Origin: Gigaspora rosea
Lineage: Eukaryota; Glomeromycota; Glomeromycetes; Diversisporales; Gigasporaceae
DNA: 64,000 bases
Assembly: GCA_003550325.1 (NCBI GenBank)
Contig: QKWP01000415.1
Span: 94,476 to 158,475, forward strand
Direction of reading: 5' to 3'
Below, piece after piece: positions 35,756 through 47,824 of this stretch (its first letter is position 1; each line of letters opens with the position of its first letter). The notes under the pieces are model-generated. The model saw nothing but the letters and a program-made list of their open reading frames with translations, was not told where the DNA came from and searched no databases. The position numbers and the translations under genes were made by a program.

Positions 35756-38470
35756 ATGCCACCAAAAACTGTTTTTCGCTTTGGTCCTTCTCTCAAATCC
35801 TGTGAAGTCATGGATTCTAGAAAAAGGAAACATTCATATTCTCTTTCTTCTCGTTCTTTTTCACCCTATGGTTCTCGTTCTCACTCTCGCTCCCGTTCCC
35901 GTTCTCGCTCTCATCATCATCGCTCTCGTTCTCATACCCATCATTCTCGCTCTCATCATCATCGCTCTCGTTTTCATACCCGTCGTTCTCGTTCTCATAC
36001 CCGTCGTTCTCGCTCACGTACCTGTCGTTCTCGCTCACGTACTCATCATTCTCATTCTCGTCATTTATCTTCACGTCGCAAGTATTATCATAATAGTAGA
36101 TCAAGTTCAAGCGAAGGTAAATTATCTATTTAATATTATCAAATAACAATAATTTTTTACTGATACAAATATCGGCTGCATGATATTCAACTAGATTCTA
36201 CTAGAAGTAGTCGCAAAGATTTAGAAGAAGGTATGTTGTACATTTTACTTAAATTATTGCTTAACAGTTTATATGAATATCAGTTAATATAACTTTATTA
36301 TAGAAAATTTAGCCTTGAAATCTCAAGTTGCTCTTCTTGAAGAAAGACTTGGACGTATAGAAGAAAGATCTAAGTCGGATGTCTCAGAAATTCAATGCTC
36401 ACAAACTTCCGTAACTGACCGACTTGATGGTATGGATATCGACGATATTGGTAATGATAGTGGTGAAAGTAGAGAAAGTAGAAACGGTCATAAAAATTCG
36501 AAACAAAAAAAAAGAGAAAAATCTTTCTCACCTGGTAGATCGTATGACCGAAGCCAAACGAGATTTAAGCAAGGACAATTGATTCCAATGGATCCGGAAT
36601 ATAAATTAGCGTTTAGGGTAAATTATTTTTTTTATATTATATACTTTATTATTATACTAACCTGTAGATATGAATATCGGATTTGTATATTATATTTTTA
36701 TAATAATAGAAAGAAGTACTCAGAGTTGCAAAGCAACTTGCACATGACAATCCACGCTTAGCAATTAGTGAGAAGAAAAACTGGCTCGATCAAAAAGAAT
36801 TTGTGGAGGTGACAATCTTACCTGCTCTTAAACAACGTATCAATAAAAACCTCCAATATTTAGATAGCGAAGTTGTTCGAGTGCTCCAAAGCAATCACAA
36901 AAGTCTTTCATCGACAGCAAAAATTAAGGCGGATAGTGCCAAATTAAAGTTAAACAAAAAACGTGTTGGGAAAAATTCACGTATGCAAGGAGTAAGTTTT
37001 TTTTTTTTGTATAAAAAAATATGATTTCATATATACATATCAGATTTACATTGCATTTGTTTAGAAAAAAAAAAGAAGAGTGGACGGGTTACAGCATCTG
37101 ATTCGCATTAAGGATCCGATTATTAAAAAATACTGACCAAATTCACTTAACCAAAAGGAGTGGGAGGACGACCTTGCTGATGTAGTTGTTGAAACCGCAT
37201 ATAATTCAGATGAACTATCTGAAATGGATATCGAACTCGCAAGGCAGGAACGATCCAAAAAAAAATTGTTCATACAATAATGATGACAATAATAAACGTA
37301 GAAATAATAATCATGTTATTAAAGTATATGTTCCACCATGGCGGTCTGAAAGGGTAATTTAACAGTATAGATTTTGTTTAACAAATAAATAATACTCGTA
37401 TCAGTTAATTCTATTTATTTTATTTTTTAAATAGTGCCAAAAAATCTTCTATCGGGCTGAAGAAATAGCAATAATTAACCAATCAAATAAACTCGATAGA
37501 GAGCGTCATTATGATCGTAACTGGAAAAATCAAACAAGACCTCCACTTGACGCACCACTTTGGATGATTTCTTCATCCTATAACAATAATAAGAATAATT
37601 ATAATAATAATAATAATAATAATAATAATCATCAAGATAATGGTGATAATACTAATAAAGGCGATTTCGACTCTAATGATTTAGAAACATTAGAAAATTT
37701 CAATACGCATGATATGCATGCTGACGATTTAGAACATAACGAACGAACGAATCAAGCTGAACAAACCAAACAAACAGAACAATTGGATCAAAATGAATAA
37801 TCAGATCAAAATGAACAATCAGATCAAAATGAACAATCAGAACCTGGTCAAACAGATCAAAATAAACCATCAGAACCTGGTCAAATGGATCAAAATAAGC
37901 AATCGGAACCTGGTCGAACGGATCATAATAAGCAATCGGAACCTGGTCGAACGGATCAATATAAGCAAACGGAAGAAAGGTATATATTTATGATTTGTAT
38001 ATTTATTATTAATTAAAGGTTTACTAAAACAAATTCTATTCTAGATCTGATATGGAGCCAACTTCAAAGAATCGTTCTTCTTGGGCCTCTAAATCGAAAA
38101 ATACCTGCTCAAGATCAACCGAACGAACCAATCAAACTGAACAATCAGAACCTGAACAACCGGAAGAAATGTATGTATTTATGTTTTGTATATTTATTAT
38201 TAATTAAAGGTTTACTGAAACAAATTCTATTCTAGATCTGATGTAGAGCCAACTTCAAATAATCGTTCTTCCCGGGCCTCTAAATCGAAAAATATCCGCA
38301 CAAGTTCAAAAAGCTCCAGCTCTAAAGCTGCTTCTCAACCTGTCAAGTTTAACACAACAACCAGAGCTACCTCAAAGAGTCAAGGGCACCTTAATGCTAA
38401 AAGCGGTAAATTTGGATATCATCGTGAAAAAAAAATAAGGAGGGTAACATTAATAATAATGTTGAAATAG
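35756..38470 (+). pseudogene. SR/SH-repeat accessory protein of the CACTA-type element, three lesions
   Basis: Eight exons by GT-AG signals and phase: 35756-36116, 36195-36230, 36304-36617, 36710-36991, 37065-37353, 37435-37979, 38045-38170, 38236-38470; about 730 codons. The N-terminus (~25-115) is an Arg/Ser/His repeat (SRSRSHHHRSRSH). A short coiled coil follows (LKSQVALLEERLGRIEER), then a conserved-looking block (KEVLRVAKQLAHDNPRLAI ... WEDDLADVVVETAYNSDELSE ... YVPPWRSE ... YDRNWKNQTRPPLDAPLW). Next come Asn/Gln-rich repeats, including SDQNEQ and SEPG[QR]TDQ units. Lesions: TGA at 37134-37136, one extra base in the A9 run at 37257-37265 (exon 5 has 289 bp), and TAA at 37798-37800 where neighbouring repeats read CAA. 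The role may resemble the TNPA DNA-binding helper of plant CACTA elements; that is inference. Confidence 0.7.
37980..38310 (+). repeat. Tandem duplication of an intron plus exon
   Basis: The intron 37980-38044 and the first ~90 bp of exon 7 are repeated as intron 38171-38235 and the start of exon 8: both introns are 65 bp and end in AAATTCTATTCTAG, and both exons begin ATCTGATRTRGAGCCAACTTC. The duplicated exon codes for SD(M/V)EPTS(K/N)NRSS. Confidence 0.85.
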
Positions 38471-40007
38471 AGTAATAGAAATTTAATATAACAGCTGTAA
38501 TTTTTCTGTCATATTGCTACATGTAAAATGGTATAATTAATAAATTGATACGTTTAATGCTGCTATCAACAAGCTTATATTTCGCATAAATTGAGTAGAA
38601 ATTTGAAATGTATATGAATATAATCAAGTATAAATTAGTTTCAACAATAATATATAAATATCTTCGATATATATATTATTATAGAATATTAGGATATGTT
38701 GTATAAATTTTCTGATATTGGTATCAAATATGACGATATTTCATATAAATTTCATAGCCATTTTGAAAATATCGTATAAATATTAACTAGTTCCTATAAT
38801 AATATATATAGATATCTTTGATATATATATTATCATAGAATATTAAGATATGTCATAAAAATTTTCTGATATTGGTATCGTATATGACGATATGTTATAA
38901 AATTTTGCAGATATTTTGGAAATATCGCATAAATATTAGAACATTATATATGTTACATAAAGCTATAAGAAACTGATCGATATGTGCTAAGCCAATAGGC
39001 CACAGATACGCGCCAAATATCAGCTAGCTATCACATGACACATATCAGAAAGTTTCTGTGACATATCATTGCAATTTATATAACCTATCGTCTTACCGAT
39101 AGGGCACAGAAATTTTATAGTTGGACCTGTGATAGAAGAACAAAGTAAAAGATGTGGATAATTGATTTTAGCCAAAATAGAAACCTTGAATATATAATAC
39201 CACAACTAAAAGAATATGGTAAATATAATATAAATAAAGCCTTTTAGCTTTACTATTCCTATTTGTAAAAAAATTATTTATAAAGTTTAGTAATTTTGCT
39301 TAATACTACTTATAGCATAAGAATTTCTTTATACTTTGAAATTACTTTATTCAAAGATAGGCAAAATAACTATAATTGTTTACTTTTTTATTATATTAGT
39401 AAGCTTTGAGAGGTGCTAACTAATAGGTGTGATATGTTGCTCAACAAACTATATATAGTTTAATAGTTTTTATTAATAAAATTAGTGTTAAACAATAGAA
39501 GTGTAATAATCAATAGGACTCTTTCCGCTGATCTTTTTTCCAAAAATCGGTCAAAACAAAAACTCACAAATACACTAAATTTTTATTAAAAAACTGTTCA
39601 AAAGCTTCTAATAAAAAGAAGAGCAAACACAAAAATACTATAGTTTACTAGAACAAAATTAGCAAAGACAGTGTGTCTAGAGAAGTACACACTTTTACGG
39701 AAAAATTTTAAAAAATTTTTGGAAATTTTGGGAATTTGGCTCTGACCCTAAAAATTTCTGATAAATTGACGCATAAACAATTACCAATACAAACAAACAG
39801 GAAAACAACAACAAATATAAATTAACACATTACAAATTTGGACAAAAACAGACACCAGTCACATATTTGGAATAAACAAAGGTCAGCAAAACAAATAAAC
39901 AAATAGAACACGAATACAATAGGAAACTATAGCAAGTAATAAAATTCTATGGAATATCTCAAAGAGTTTAAAGGTCTATTTAGCAAACAGGATAAGGAAA
40001 TATATCG

Positions 40008-40586
40008 TTGCTTGAAACACAAAACAGTCTTATTTTGCAAAAGGATAGAGTAGTCACAGATTTCTTAGGAATTGCAAATCCAGCAATAGTACATATTATT
40101 AGAAATGCAATAGAAATATACAACTGGACACAATCTAAAAATGGTTTATATAGTAAAATGCATAATACAAGAAATAAAATTCCAGAGATAGTTCAACTAA
40201 AGGAGAAAAAAGAATTTAGTAGGCAGTTAGCGATTGTTTTGTCAGAATTCGGTACTATTGATTATGGCAATTGTGAGTTGGTAGATCAAATAGAAAGCTT
40301 TATTCTGTCACTAGAAGAAAATAGGAAGATAGAGGAAAGAGAAGAAGTATCCAAGTCTGAAGAAGTTAAAAAAGATACACCAACAAATAAAGGGAAGAAT
40401 AAAGTCTTACTAAAGAACAAAAAAGACAACGAAAGAGAATCGGAACCAAAAGAGAAACCTGAAGAAGCCTCTACCTCAACACATAATAAGCACAAACTTA
40501 TCTGAATACGAAAGAAACATTATCCCTGAAAAAATGTGGTACTATAGACTACGGTACGCTTATAATACAAGAAGCACTTAGCAGCA
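40008..40586 (+). pseudogene. LINE first small ORF
   Basis: An open frame from 40008 (first codon TTG; the true start may lie upstream) to a TGA at 40503, then coding-like sequence in another frame (LSEYERNIIPEKMWYYRL) to a TAG near 40586. The N-terminal 100 residues look globular (FLGIANPAIVHIIRNAIEIY); the rest is a Lys/Glu-rich charged tail. I recognise no domain. It lies 5' of the ORF with the RNA-binding-like domain and is probably the N-terminal part of the element's nucleic-acid-binding protein or a separate ORF. Confidence 0.5.
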
Positions 40587-40588
40587 AC

Positions 40589-41707
40589 ATGAGCGAAACT
40601 GCTATCAGTAAAAGGAAGAGAGACCCAGATTTATCACAGGAGGAAGCAAACAAACAGGCTCCAACTCTCACAGAAAGTATTATTCAAAACTCTAAATGCC
40701 CAAAAGAAGATACCACAGTTGCAACCCAACAGAATATGAAGGTTTCGATTGTACCACTTAAGGATGAACATTCTACAATAAAGACAAGACAAGAAGATAT
40801 TTATAGCTCCCAATGGGCGTTGACCAGAGATGAAATAGAGGTTTTCCAAAAGCCCGCATTAGGTTTCAAAAGCAAAATAAAGCCTATCCAATTTATTACT
40901 CTTTGGGACTTACCCAAAGAAGCTAGAATTGGTCAGATAAGAAGATGCTTAAACATATACAGACGTACTAGCATTATTGAATGGCAGGAAAATAAAAATA
41001 CGAAAGCAGCATACATTAAACTGGAATACAGAAGCGAAAAAGAAAAAGCAATTTTAGAAAATTGTTGGTCAATTCACTACGATGCCGGTAGATTATGTAG
41101 AATAACTCTGGGGCTTTTTAATAAAGAAATGCTAATTGAAAGGAATAGATTCAAAGCTAAAATTACAAATATTCCAAATCATACACCAGAAACAGCGCTC
41201 CTTCGTCAACTTAAAACACATAAAGTGAAAACACTTCATATTCCCTTAAATAGTAACAACAACCAAAGTAGTGTAGCCTGGTTATACTTTAGCTCCCAAG
41301 CAGACTTAGAAAATAGTATTAATTTTACGTTATACTGTTATAACACAAAATTGGTATGGAGCAAAGCTGCGATCACAATGGGTACAAAAAAGCACTATAA
41401 CATACATGACAAAAAGGATACACTAAGAAGAAGTCTATTAAACAAAACCAACATCAGTTCAAGCACTCAATAGAAAATTAAAGTCGAAAAACAGGGCTTT
41501 TCCACTTCCACAGGAGGAAAAAGACCTCAGCCAGGCTCGCGATCTAGTTCTAAAAATTATTCAAAACCCAGCAAGTCATTCAATTTTGGCTTCGAACCAA
41601 AGCATATAGATAAAGAAAATATTAGCCAAACTGATCTACTGCAAGAAATTTTGGAAAGATTAAACCATTTAGAAATATCACGAAGTGAGGTGCCCCCACG
41701 CTCCTAA
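40589..41707 (+). pseudogene. LINE ORF1, nucleic-acid-binding-type protein
   Basis: Starts MSETAISKRKRDPDLSQEE at 40589 and runs in one frame to a TAA at 41705-41707, interrupted by a single TAG at 41471-41473. It would be 372 codons. Residues ~100-230 (IQFITLWDLPKEARIGQIRR ... TKAAYIKLEYRSEKEKAIL) have the strand-helix-strand pattern of an RRM-like fold, and a second such pattern follows (FKAKITNIPNHTPETALLRQL ... SSVAWLYFSSQADLENSI). The C-terminal part is Ser/Gly/Lys-rich (STGGKRPQPGSRSSSKNYSK) and ends in a short amphipathic helix. ORF1 proteins bind LINE RNA. The fold assignment is by eye. Confidence 0.6.
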
Positions 41708-41847
41708 TGGGCGCCCCAGTTGAATCAATGGACATGGATGAGACAAAGCTACCTGCAAGCAATCTTATCCAAAACACATCATATCATTATGGTATACAAA
41801 GCAGGAACACTAACACTAAAATAAGTAATATACAGAGCAAACACTAG

Positions 41848-44800
41848 ATACACAATAATCATAATAATTTTAATAACATTTCTAGTTATCAAGATGGTAG
41901 TCTCAAAATAGCATGTTACAATCTTAATGGTCTAAAGCGAAACAACCAAAAACTTTGTACACTATTGGAATGGGCTGAAGAAGATAGAATTAATATATTA
42001 GGTCTGGCAGAAACTAATATTAGTAGCAAAGAGGGCCACTTTCTAACCCCGCGGGATGGGAATTTCATAAGTTTTTGGGCAAATGCAAATCAGGAAAAAA
42101 AGAAAGGCTCAGGGGTAGGTCTTCTGATCAATAAGCAATGGCAAAAGTATCTTGGTAAAATTGATCGATGGAATGAATACGTGATAGAAGCAAAATTCTA
42201 CCTTAAAAATTGCGAACTTACTATTATTATGGTTTACATTCCACCTAATGATCAAGAAACAAATAAGCGCATTCAACAAAAAATTGTTGCCAAGTATATG
42301 AATAGATCCATAAATTTATACTTCATTATACTTGGTGACTTCAACCATATTCCAGATCTGGACTTAGACAAATCGTCACAATCAGAGCCTCAGTATAGCA
42401 AAAAATTTACACTTCACAAATGGATGCAAAGGCAGGATTTCTTTGACTCTTACAGACTAGCTAACCCTAGTAAGAAAGAATTTACCTGGTCTAACGGAAG
42501 GTCAAGCTCAAGAATTGACCAGATTTGGTTCTCAGAAAACGTTTTAGATTTCTTCGAAAATGCACATATTTCATATATGGACGTATGCACTGGAAGTGAT
42601 CACAATCTAGCAGCAGCAAGCTTCAACATGCATGGTTTGATCTCAAATAATCTACCAGCCTCGAGTCATAAAAAACAAGACAGACAAGTTTTTGAATATG
42701 AGAAAGCAAGTAAAGAGAACTGGGAACATTACCAGGAAGATCTTCACAGCTTCTTATCCAAAAGAAGCAGCATAAAAATATTAGAGTCAGACTCAGGTGA
42801 AGCAAGTAGCACAACTCAAATAGAAATAGATAAAGTATGGGAATCCTTCGAAGAAGGAATTATTTTTACCACAAAGAGAAACATCCCATACAGGATAATA
42901 AGGGAACTCAACCTAAATATAAGTGTGGACATAAAAGCAAAAAGGATAAAAAAAGATCGAAATAAGCAAATTACATAGAAAACTAGTAAAGATGCTTAAA
43001 ACAAGCAAATTAATTGATAGCAGAACTTTAAGGGAATCTAACCAAATTATTTTGGAAGTTAATACCAAACTGGATACTCGGATTCAAGCTCTTTCAGGTA
43101 CCTTGGACAAGAAATGGTTAGATGATCTTAAAGGATAGTGGCGTGTGCTTTTTAGATGCTGGGGTCTAGAAAGTGAAAAAAAGAAGCTGAATGATATCCA
43201 AATGTATACTGATCTCAGATGCAAAATGATACAAAATGATCAAGGAAGAATGCTTAGAAATCTCCTTGACAACCCCTTTAGAAGTATTAAATTAGACCGT
43301 ATCCTAGAAAGTGAAAATGGTCAGTCAGTTTTGATATCAAATCCGGTAGAAGTTATGTGCAAAGCCCAACAACATTTTCAAGCACAGTACCAAAATAGAA
43401 ACACTTCTGTTGAGAAAGTTTTCAAGGAATGGGAGCAAATCTACACACCCAAAGAAGAAATTAAGGATGAATGGTATGAGACACTATTAATGGCCATAAC
43501 AATGGAGGAATGGTTTGCAATGCTATCAAATCTCAAGAACAAAACTGCGCCAGGGATATCGGGTATTGGCTATCTCTTAATTAAAAATGCAAGCAAAAAA
43601 AATGCATGAATGGTTTATAAGCTTTGCAAGTATCTGTCTTGGCTCAGGTCTTATATCTACAAAGTGGAAGATTGCCCAAATATTTCTGATTCCCAAAGAA
43701 AATGTATGGGACTTATCTCTAAACAGTATTCGTCCGATAGTATTGCTAGAGACTTTTCATAAGTGTGTCACTAGAATTATGGCACAAAGACTAGCAATCA
43801 TTTTCAGAAACAAAAACATACTCTCAGGACCCAATTTTGCTGGTCTCCCAGGTGATTCGATAGCGAAACCTATCAGTATACTAAACTCGATAATAGAAGA
43901 TGCTAAAGAAAACAGAAAAGAGCTTTGGTTAGTCTTTCAAGACATGAGAAAAGCTTTTGATTCAGTTCCACTTCCAATGCTCAAGCTCGCAATGCAAAGG
44001 CTTAAAGTTCCAAAAATGGTGATATCATTCATCCTAAATTTGTTTGATCAAAGAAGAGCGAAGGTTATTACACACTATGGCACATCTAGTAAAATTATTG
44101 CTTTAGTGGGTATAGAACAAAAAGAGGTGATCTCATCACTTCTGTGGCGAGTCTTTTATGATCCACTGCTCTTTAGAATACAAAATGACCAGGCTCTAGG
44201 TTATTCCTTCCATTTGTCAGTTCCTACAGATCTCTGCTCAGGCAATATAGTCAATTTATCCACAAGACAAGCAGTAATCGCCTACGCAGATGATACTACC
44301 TGGGTAGCAAGTAGCAAGAAGCAGATGCAAGAAATAATCAGAATAGCAGAGGATTTTTATGCTATGAACTACATTACGATTAATGGAAAGAAAACCAAAC
44401 TACTAGTTTTCAATTCAAAGTGTAAATCCCAGCAGCAAATGGTAGTAATTGCAAAGGAGCTGATTAAAGCAGAATGTAAAGAGCAAATTGTAAGATTTCT
44501 TGGAACCTAGATAAACACAAAATTCAATGAAAAACTAATTAAAAACAAAGCCAAGTCAATAGTTATACAAGCAACCAAGGCTCTTGTGGGAAAGAAGTTA
44601 ACAGTAGCACAGCTTGCATATCTGAATAACATATATATTATTCCAAAACTAAGTTACTTACTTCAGTCCTCACGTCTTTCTAACCAAGAACTTTACCATA
44701 TCCACAAGCCCTTTGTAATGCTCTTTAAGAACAAGATGGAAATCCCAATAACTGCTGGAAATTATATCATCGAGCACACAAAGTTAGGAAACTGTAAATC

Positions 44801-47484
44801 ATTAATACATAAGATTACCTCCAAACAAATCTCAGACTTGCATAACAGGTTAAATAGCAACAGCTCTGATAGGGACTTTGCCTTGTTGAGACTAAAACAA
44901 GGAATAATCCTAGCAAGCATCGACCAAAAATTTTGGCAAAACGGGGACTGGGATAGTCTAAAAAAAATTTGGAAATTCAATTTGATGGGTTTGACCTTTC
45001 TAAAAGCAAAAAAACTTGGTCTAATATTCTAGTCACTTCAGGAGCCTTGGATACTACATGGTATAGGAGAAACATTTAGAAGCATGTTAGGTGTTAAGAA
45101 TTTTGCGAAAACATGCCAAGCTCTTAAAGAGTCGAATCTGTTTTTCGTTAATCAGCTGATCTCTAGAGATGGTCAAAGAATGATAACCTGGAGACAACTT
45201 AAACTCCTCAAAGGTAGCTCAGGCAAGGGCCATAAGGCGAATTGGTTTGTTAGCCTAGAGAAGAAGCTCCTCAAGAATGATGCTAATAGGCAGCTCAAAA
45301 ATGAATACATTATAAATTGCCCGAATTAGATAGCTTTGATTATGCCTAAACGACCAATCTCAGATGACAATAGGAAAAAGGACTGGTTTTTTACTAGTAC
45401 CATGAAAAATAGCTCTAAAAAAATCTACAGAGTATCCAAGAAGAGTAAAGTAAGACTAGTAGCAGAGCATTGGCAAATTGAAGATCAAGATAACTACATA
45501 GAACATCTAAAGCTACAATCCTGCAAAGGTTGTACCCTCTCAACAAATACAGATGCCAGTTCCTGCTATAGACATTTTAATAAAAAGGAATCCTTGGTAT
45601 TAATCCCAAAAATTGTAAACAAAGAAAATACCTAATTCCTATCACTTAGTTTAGAGCAGTATCAGCATAGTAGACAAAGAAATAGAAATTTCTCTTTAGA
45701 ATCTAGAATAGAAAGAGTACTTATTTTGAACTAGCCAGAGTCTGATTTCTTACGTAACTATGGATTAGATAGTAATTTAGAAGAGAGATTAAATTCTCAT
45801 ATTTTGTATAATATTAGAAATAACTTATTTAGTTTAGTTTTCTATACAGATGGTTCCTTGGTGATGGACAATATAGGTACAAAGATGGGTGCTAGTTGGG
45901 TTCAGGTAGATGACAGCAGGAAAAAATTAATTGCAGAGGAATACGTTAGAATAGAAAATTGGCACTCACTAACCAAGGCAGAACTTGTCGCAATTTGGTT
46001 AGCTCTCATTACAGCTCCTAACAATTCAATAGTAACAATCATTTCAGACAGTGCAGCTGCGTTAGCAAGTATCAACAAAAGAGAAATATTCAATACGCCA
46101 AGTAAATGGCTTAAAGAGAAAAATTACCTAATTACATCAGAAATTATAGATGTAATACATTTCAAGAAGATCAAGCTAACACTCGAAAAGATCAAGGGCC
46201 ACAGTGGTAATATCTGGAATGACAAGGCAGATGCACTGGCTAAGCTTGCTCTACATCTTCCTTCCTTGACAAATATTTTAAGAAACTGCAATTCGAGGGT
46301 ACAGGTCCCTCTTTTGTGGCAAGATTGTCTTGTGGAAAAGCCTATACGCTCATTTATTAAAACATTACTAACATGGTAAACGGCCGCCAGATGGAGAATT
46401 TCCAGTGCAATTATGGCTATTGAGCCAGATCTTAATCAAACAAACTATGATTGGCGAAGTTTTTGGGATTTAAAGAAAAAACAAATTGGCATTCACTGTA
46501 CATCACTCTTTCAAAGTAAACGGCTTGTCACCCAAATCAAGTGCCTTGCTAACAAATTGCCAGTTCTGGATGAATTAAAGAAATGCAAACCATTGTTATA
46601 CACAAGCAATGAGTGCATATGCTGTAAAGTAAAGGCGACAGAAACGCAAGACCATTTGGCAGATTGTACTTATTACGAATGGAGCTGGATAAACATTACT
46701 AAAGTAGCAGCTTGAGTTACATGGTCCAAATTGAGTAGCACAGACCAATTTTTGCTTCTACTAGTAAGTTACTACCAACTGGTAGTAGGTTCGCATAAGC
46801 AAGAAATCATAGAACTACGTCGAAGTTATATGAGAGGTCTAGTACCTAACAAGCTTTTGGAACACTTTACATTTCGGCTTACCTCAGCAAATATAGCCAA
46901 GACACTCATGCAGAATTTCGTTTCAATAGTATGGAATGGTTTTTACGAATCTATATGGAAAGAATGATGTCAGCTTATTGGGCTATGAGAAAAAGAAAAG
47001 GCATCACTATCAAGGAGAAAAGAAGGAAGATCAAGGAGAAACACACATCTATAGGAAAAGTTAAAAGAGCTGGAAAAGGAAAGACAAGTGTCAACAACAC
47101 CAACGCAAGTTCAAGCGAAGTGTATTTAGAAAAAAGNTAGTATGGAATGGTTTTTACGAATCTATATGGAAAGAACTGTGTCGGCTTATTGGGCTTTGGG
47201 AAAAAGAAGAAGGCATCACTATTAAGGAGAAAAGAAGGAAGGCCAAGAAGAAGCACACATCTTTAGGAAAAGTTAAAAGTGCTGGAAAAGGAAAGACAAG
47301 TGTCAACAACACCAATGCAAGTTCAAGCGAAGTGTATTTAGAAAAAAGTGCATTGGTACTCAATGATAGTAAAAAGGATATTGAAGAAAAGAGCCGTACT
47401 GCTGACAGTTTGTGGCAAGTAGCGGTTAAAAATATATCCAAAGTAGTGAAATTCTATTTTGGGCCAGGTCTTAGACAGATTTGA
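41848..47484 (+). pseudogene. LINE ORF2: endonuclease, reverse transcriptase, RNase H
   Basis: Endonuclease at ~41893-42640: CYNLNGL, LGLAETNIS (Glu), LGDFNHIPD (Asp/Asn), SSRIDQIW, SDHNLAA (His). Reverse transcriptase at ~43540-44500: FQDMRKAFDSVP (first Asp, ~43940) and the catalytic YADD box (IAYADDTTWVAS, ~44280). RNase H at ~45840-46250 with the full tetrad: YTDGS, KAELVAI, ISDSAAA, GHSGN...NDKAD. A Cys/His motif (CICCK...DHLADC) is near 46610-46670. The frame changes near 42980-43140 and 43600; from 43587 onward one frame continues to 46967 with stops at 44508, 45030, 45327, 45633, 45732, 46377 and 46713, mostly TAG. The original C-terminus (GPGLRQI, TGA at 47482-47484) survives only in the second copy of the duplicated tail. 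The enzyme would reverse-transcribe at a nicked target. Confidence 0.93.
46927..47348 (+). repeat. 211-bp tandem duplication in the LINE tail, with an N at the junction
   Basis: Copy 1 is 46927-47136 and copy 2 is 47138-47348; both start TAGTATGGAATGG and end GTGTATTTAGAAAAAAG, and are roughly 90-95% alike. A single undetermined base lies at 47137 exactly between them. Copy 2 keeps the reading frame open; copy 1 has a TGA at 46965-46967. Confidence 0.9.
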
Positions 47485-47824
47485 CAAGACTCTCTGATTT
47501 ATCCGTAAATTGGTGCGACAACTCGCAATTAGGTGCTACAAGGCAACCGGTTAATGTCAGGTATAATTTTCTACTTTTGTAGCTTTTGTATATAGAAATA
47601 GTTTACTTTTTCTGTACAAATAACACATTATCAGGCTCTGCTGAGATTTGTCTAAAAATAAAAAAAAAAAAAATAGAAGTGTAATAATAATTACTTAGCA
47701 AATATTTATTACACTCTAATTGTTTAATACTATTTTATTATTAAAAAGGATTAAACTTTATAGAGCTTATTAGTCAACACTTTTCAAAACTTTCTAATAT
47801 ATATAAAAATTTGAATTAGTATAT

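Larger units (their letters stand above)
29160..39060. mobile_element. Candidate large CACTA-type (tnp2/Plavaka-like) DNA transposon
   Basis: A ~9.9-kb stretch holding a tnp2-type transposase gene on the minus strand (30352-33447) and a divergently transcribed accessory gene (35756-38470). A TATCGG or TATCAG hexamer, in either orientation, recurs from 29187 to 39050: dense at 29187-29530 and 38700-39060, and also in the 2.3-kb gap between the genes and in most introns of the second gene. Recurrent subterminal transposase-binding motifs are typical of CACTA elements. I could not find convincing terminal inverted repeats or a target duplication, so the limits given are those of the motif distribution and are approximate. 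Confidence 0.6.
39511..47672 (+). mobile_element. Full-length LINE (APE-RT-RNase H) with 16-bp target duplication
   Basis: 8162-bp plus-strand element ending in an A-rich tail (47655-47672). The 16-bp sequence ATAGAAGTGTAATAAT stands on both sides (39495-39510 and 47673-47688), so both ends are exact. It contains two N-terminal ORFs (40008-40586 region and 40589-41707) and a large ORF2 (41848-47484) with endonuclease, reverse transcriptase, RNase H and a CCHC-like motif. Numerous stops and at least two frame changes show it is no longer active. Confidence 0.95.

Noticed and set aside
35817..36110. Minus-strand 97-codon acidic repeat frame (ENDGYENESDD)
   Set aside because: It is the complement of the plus-strand SR/SH-repeat exon, which fits splice sites and a downstream gene.
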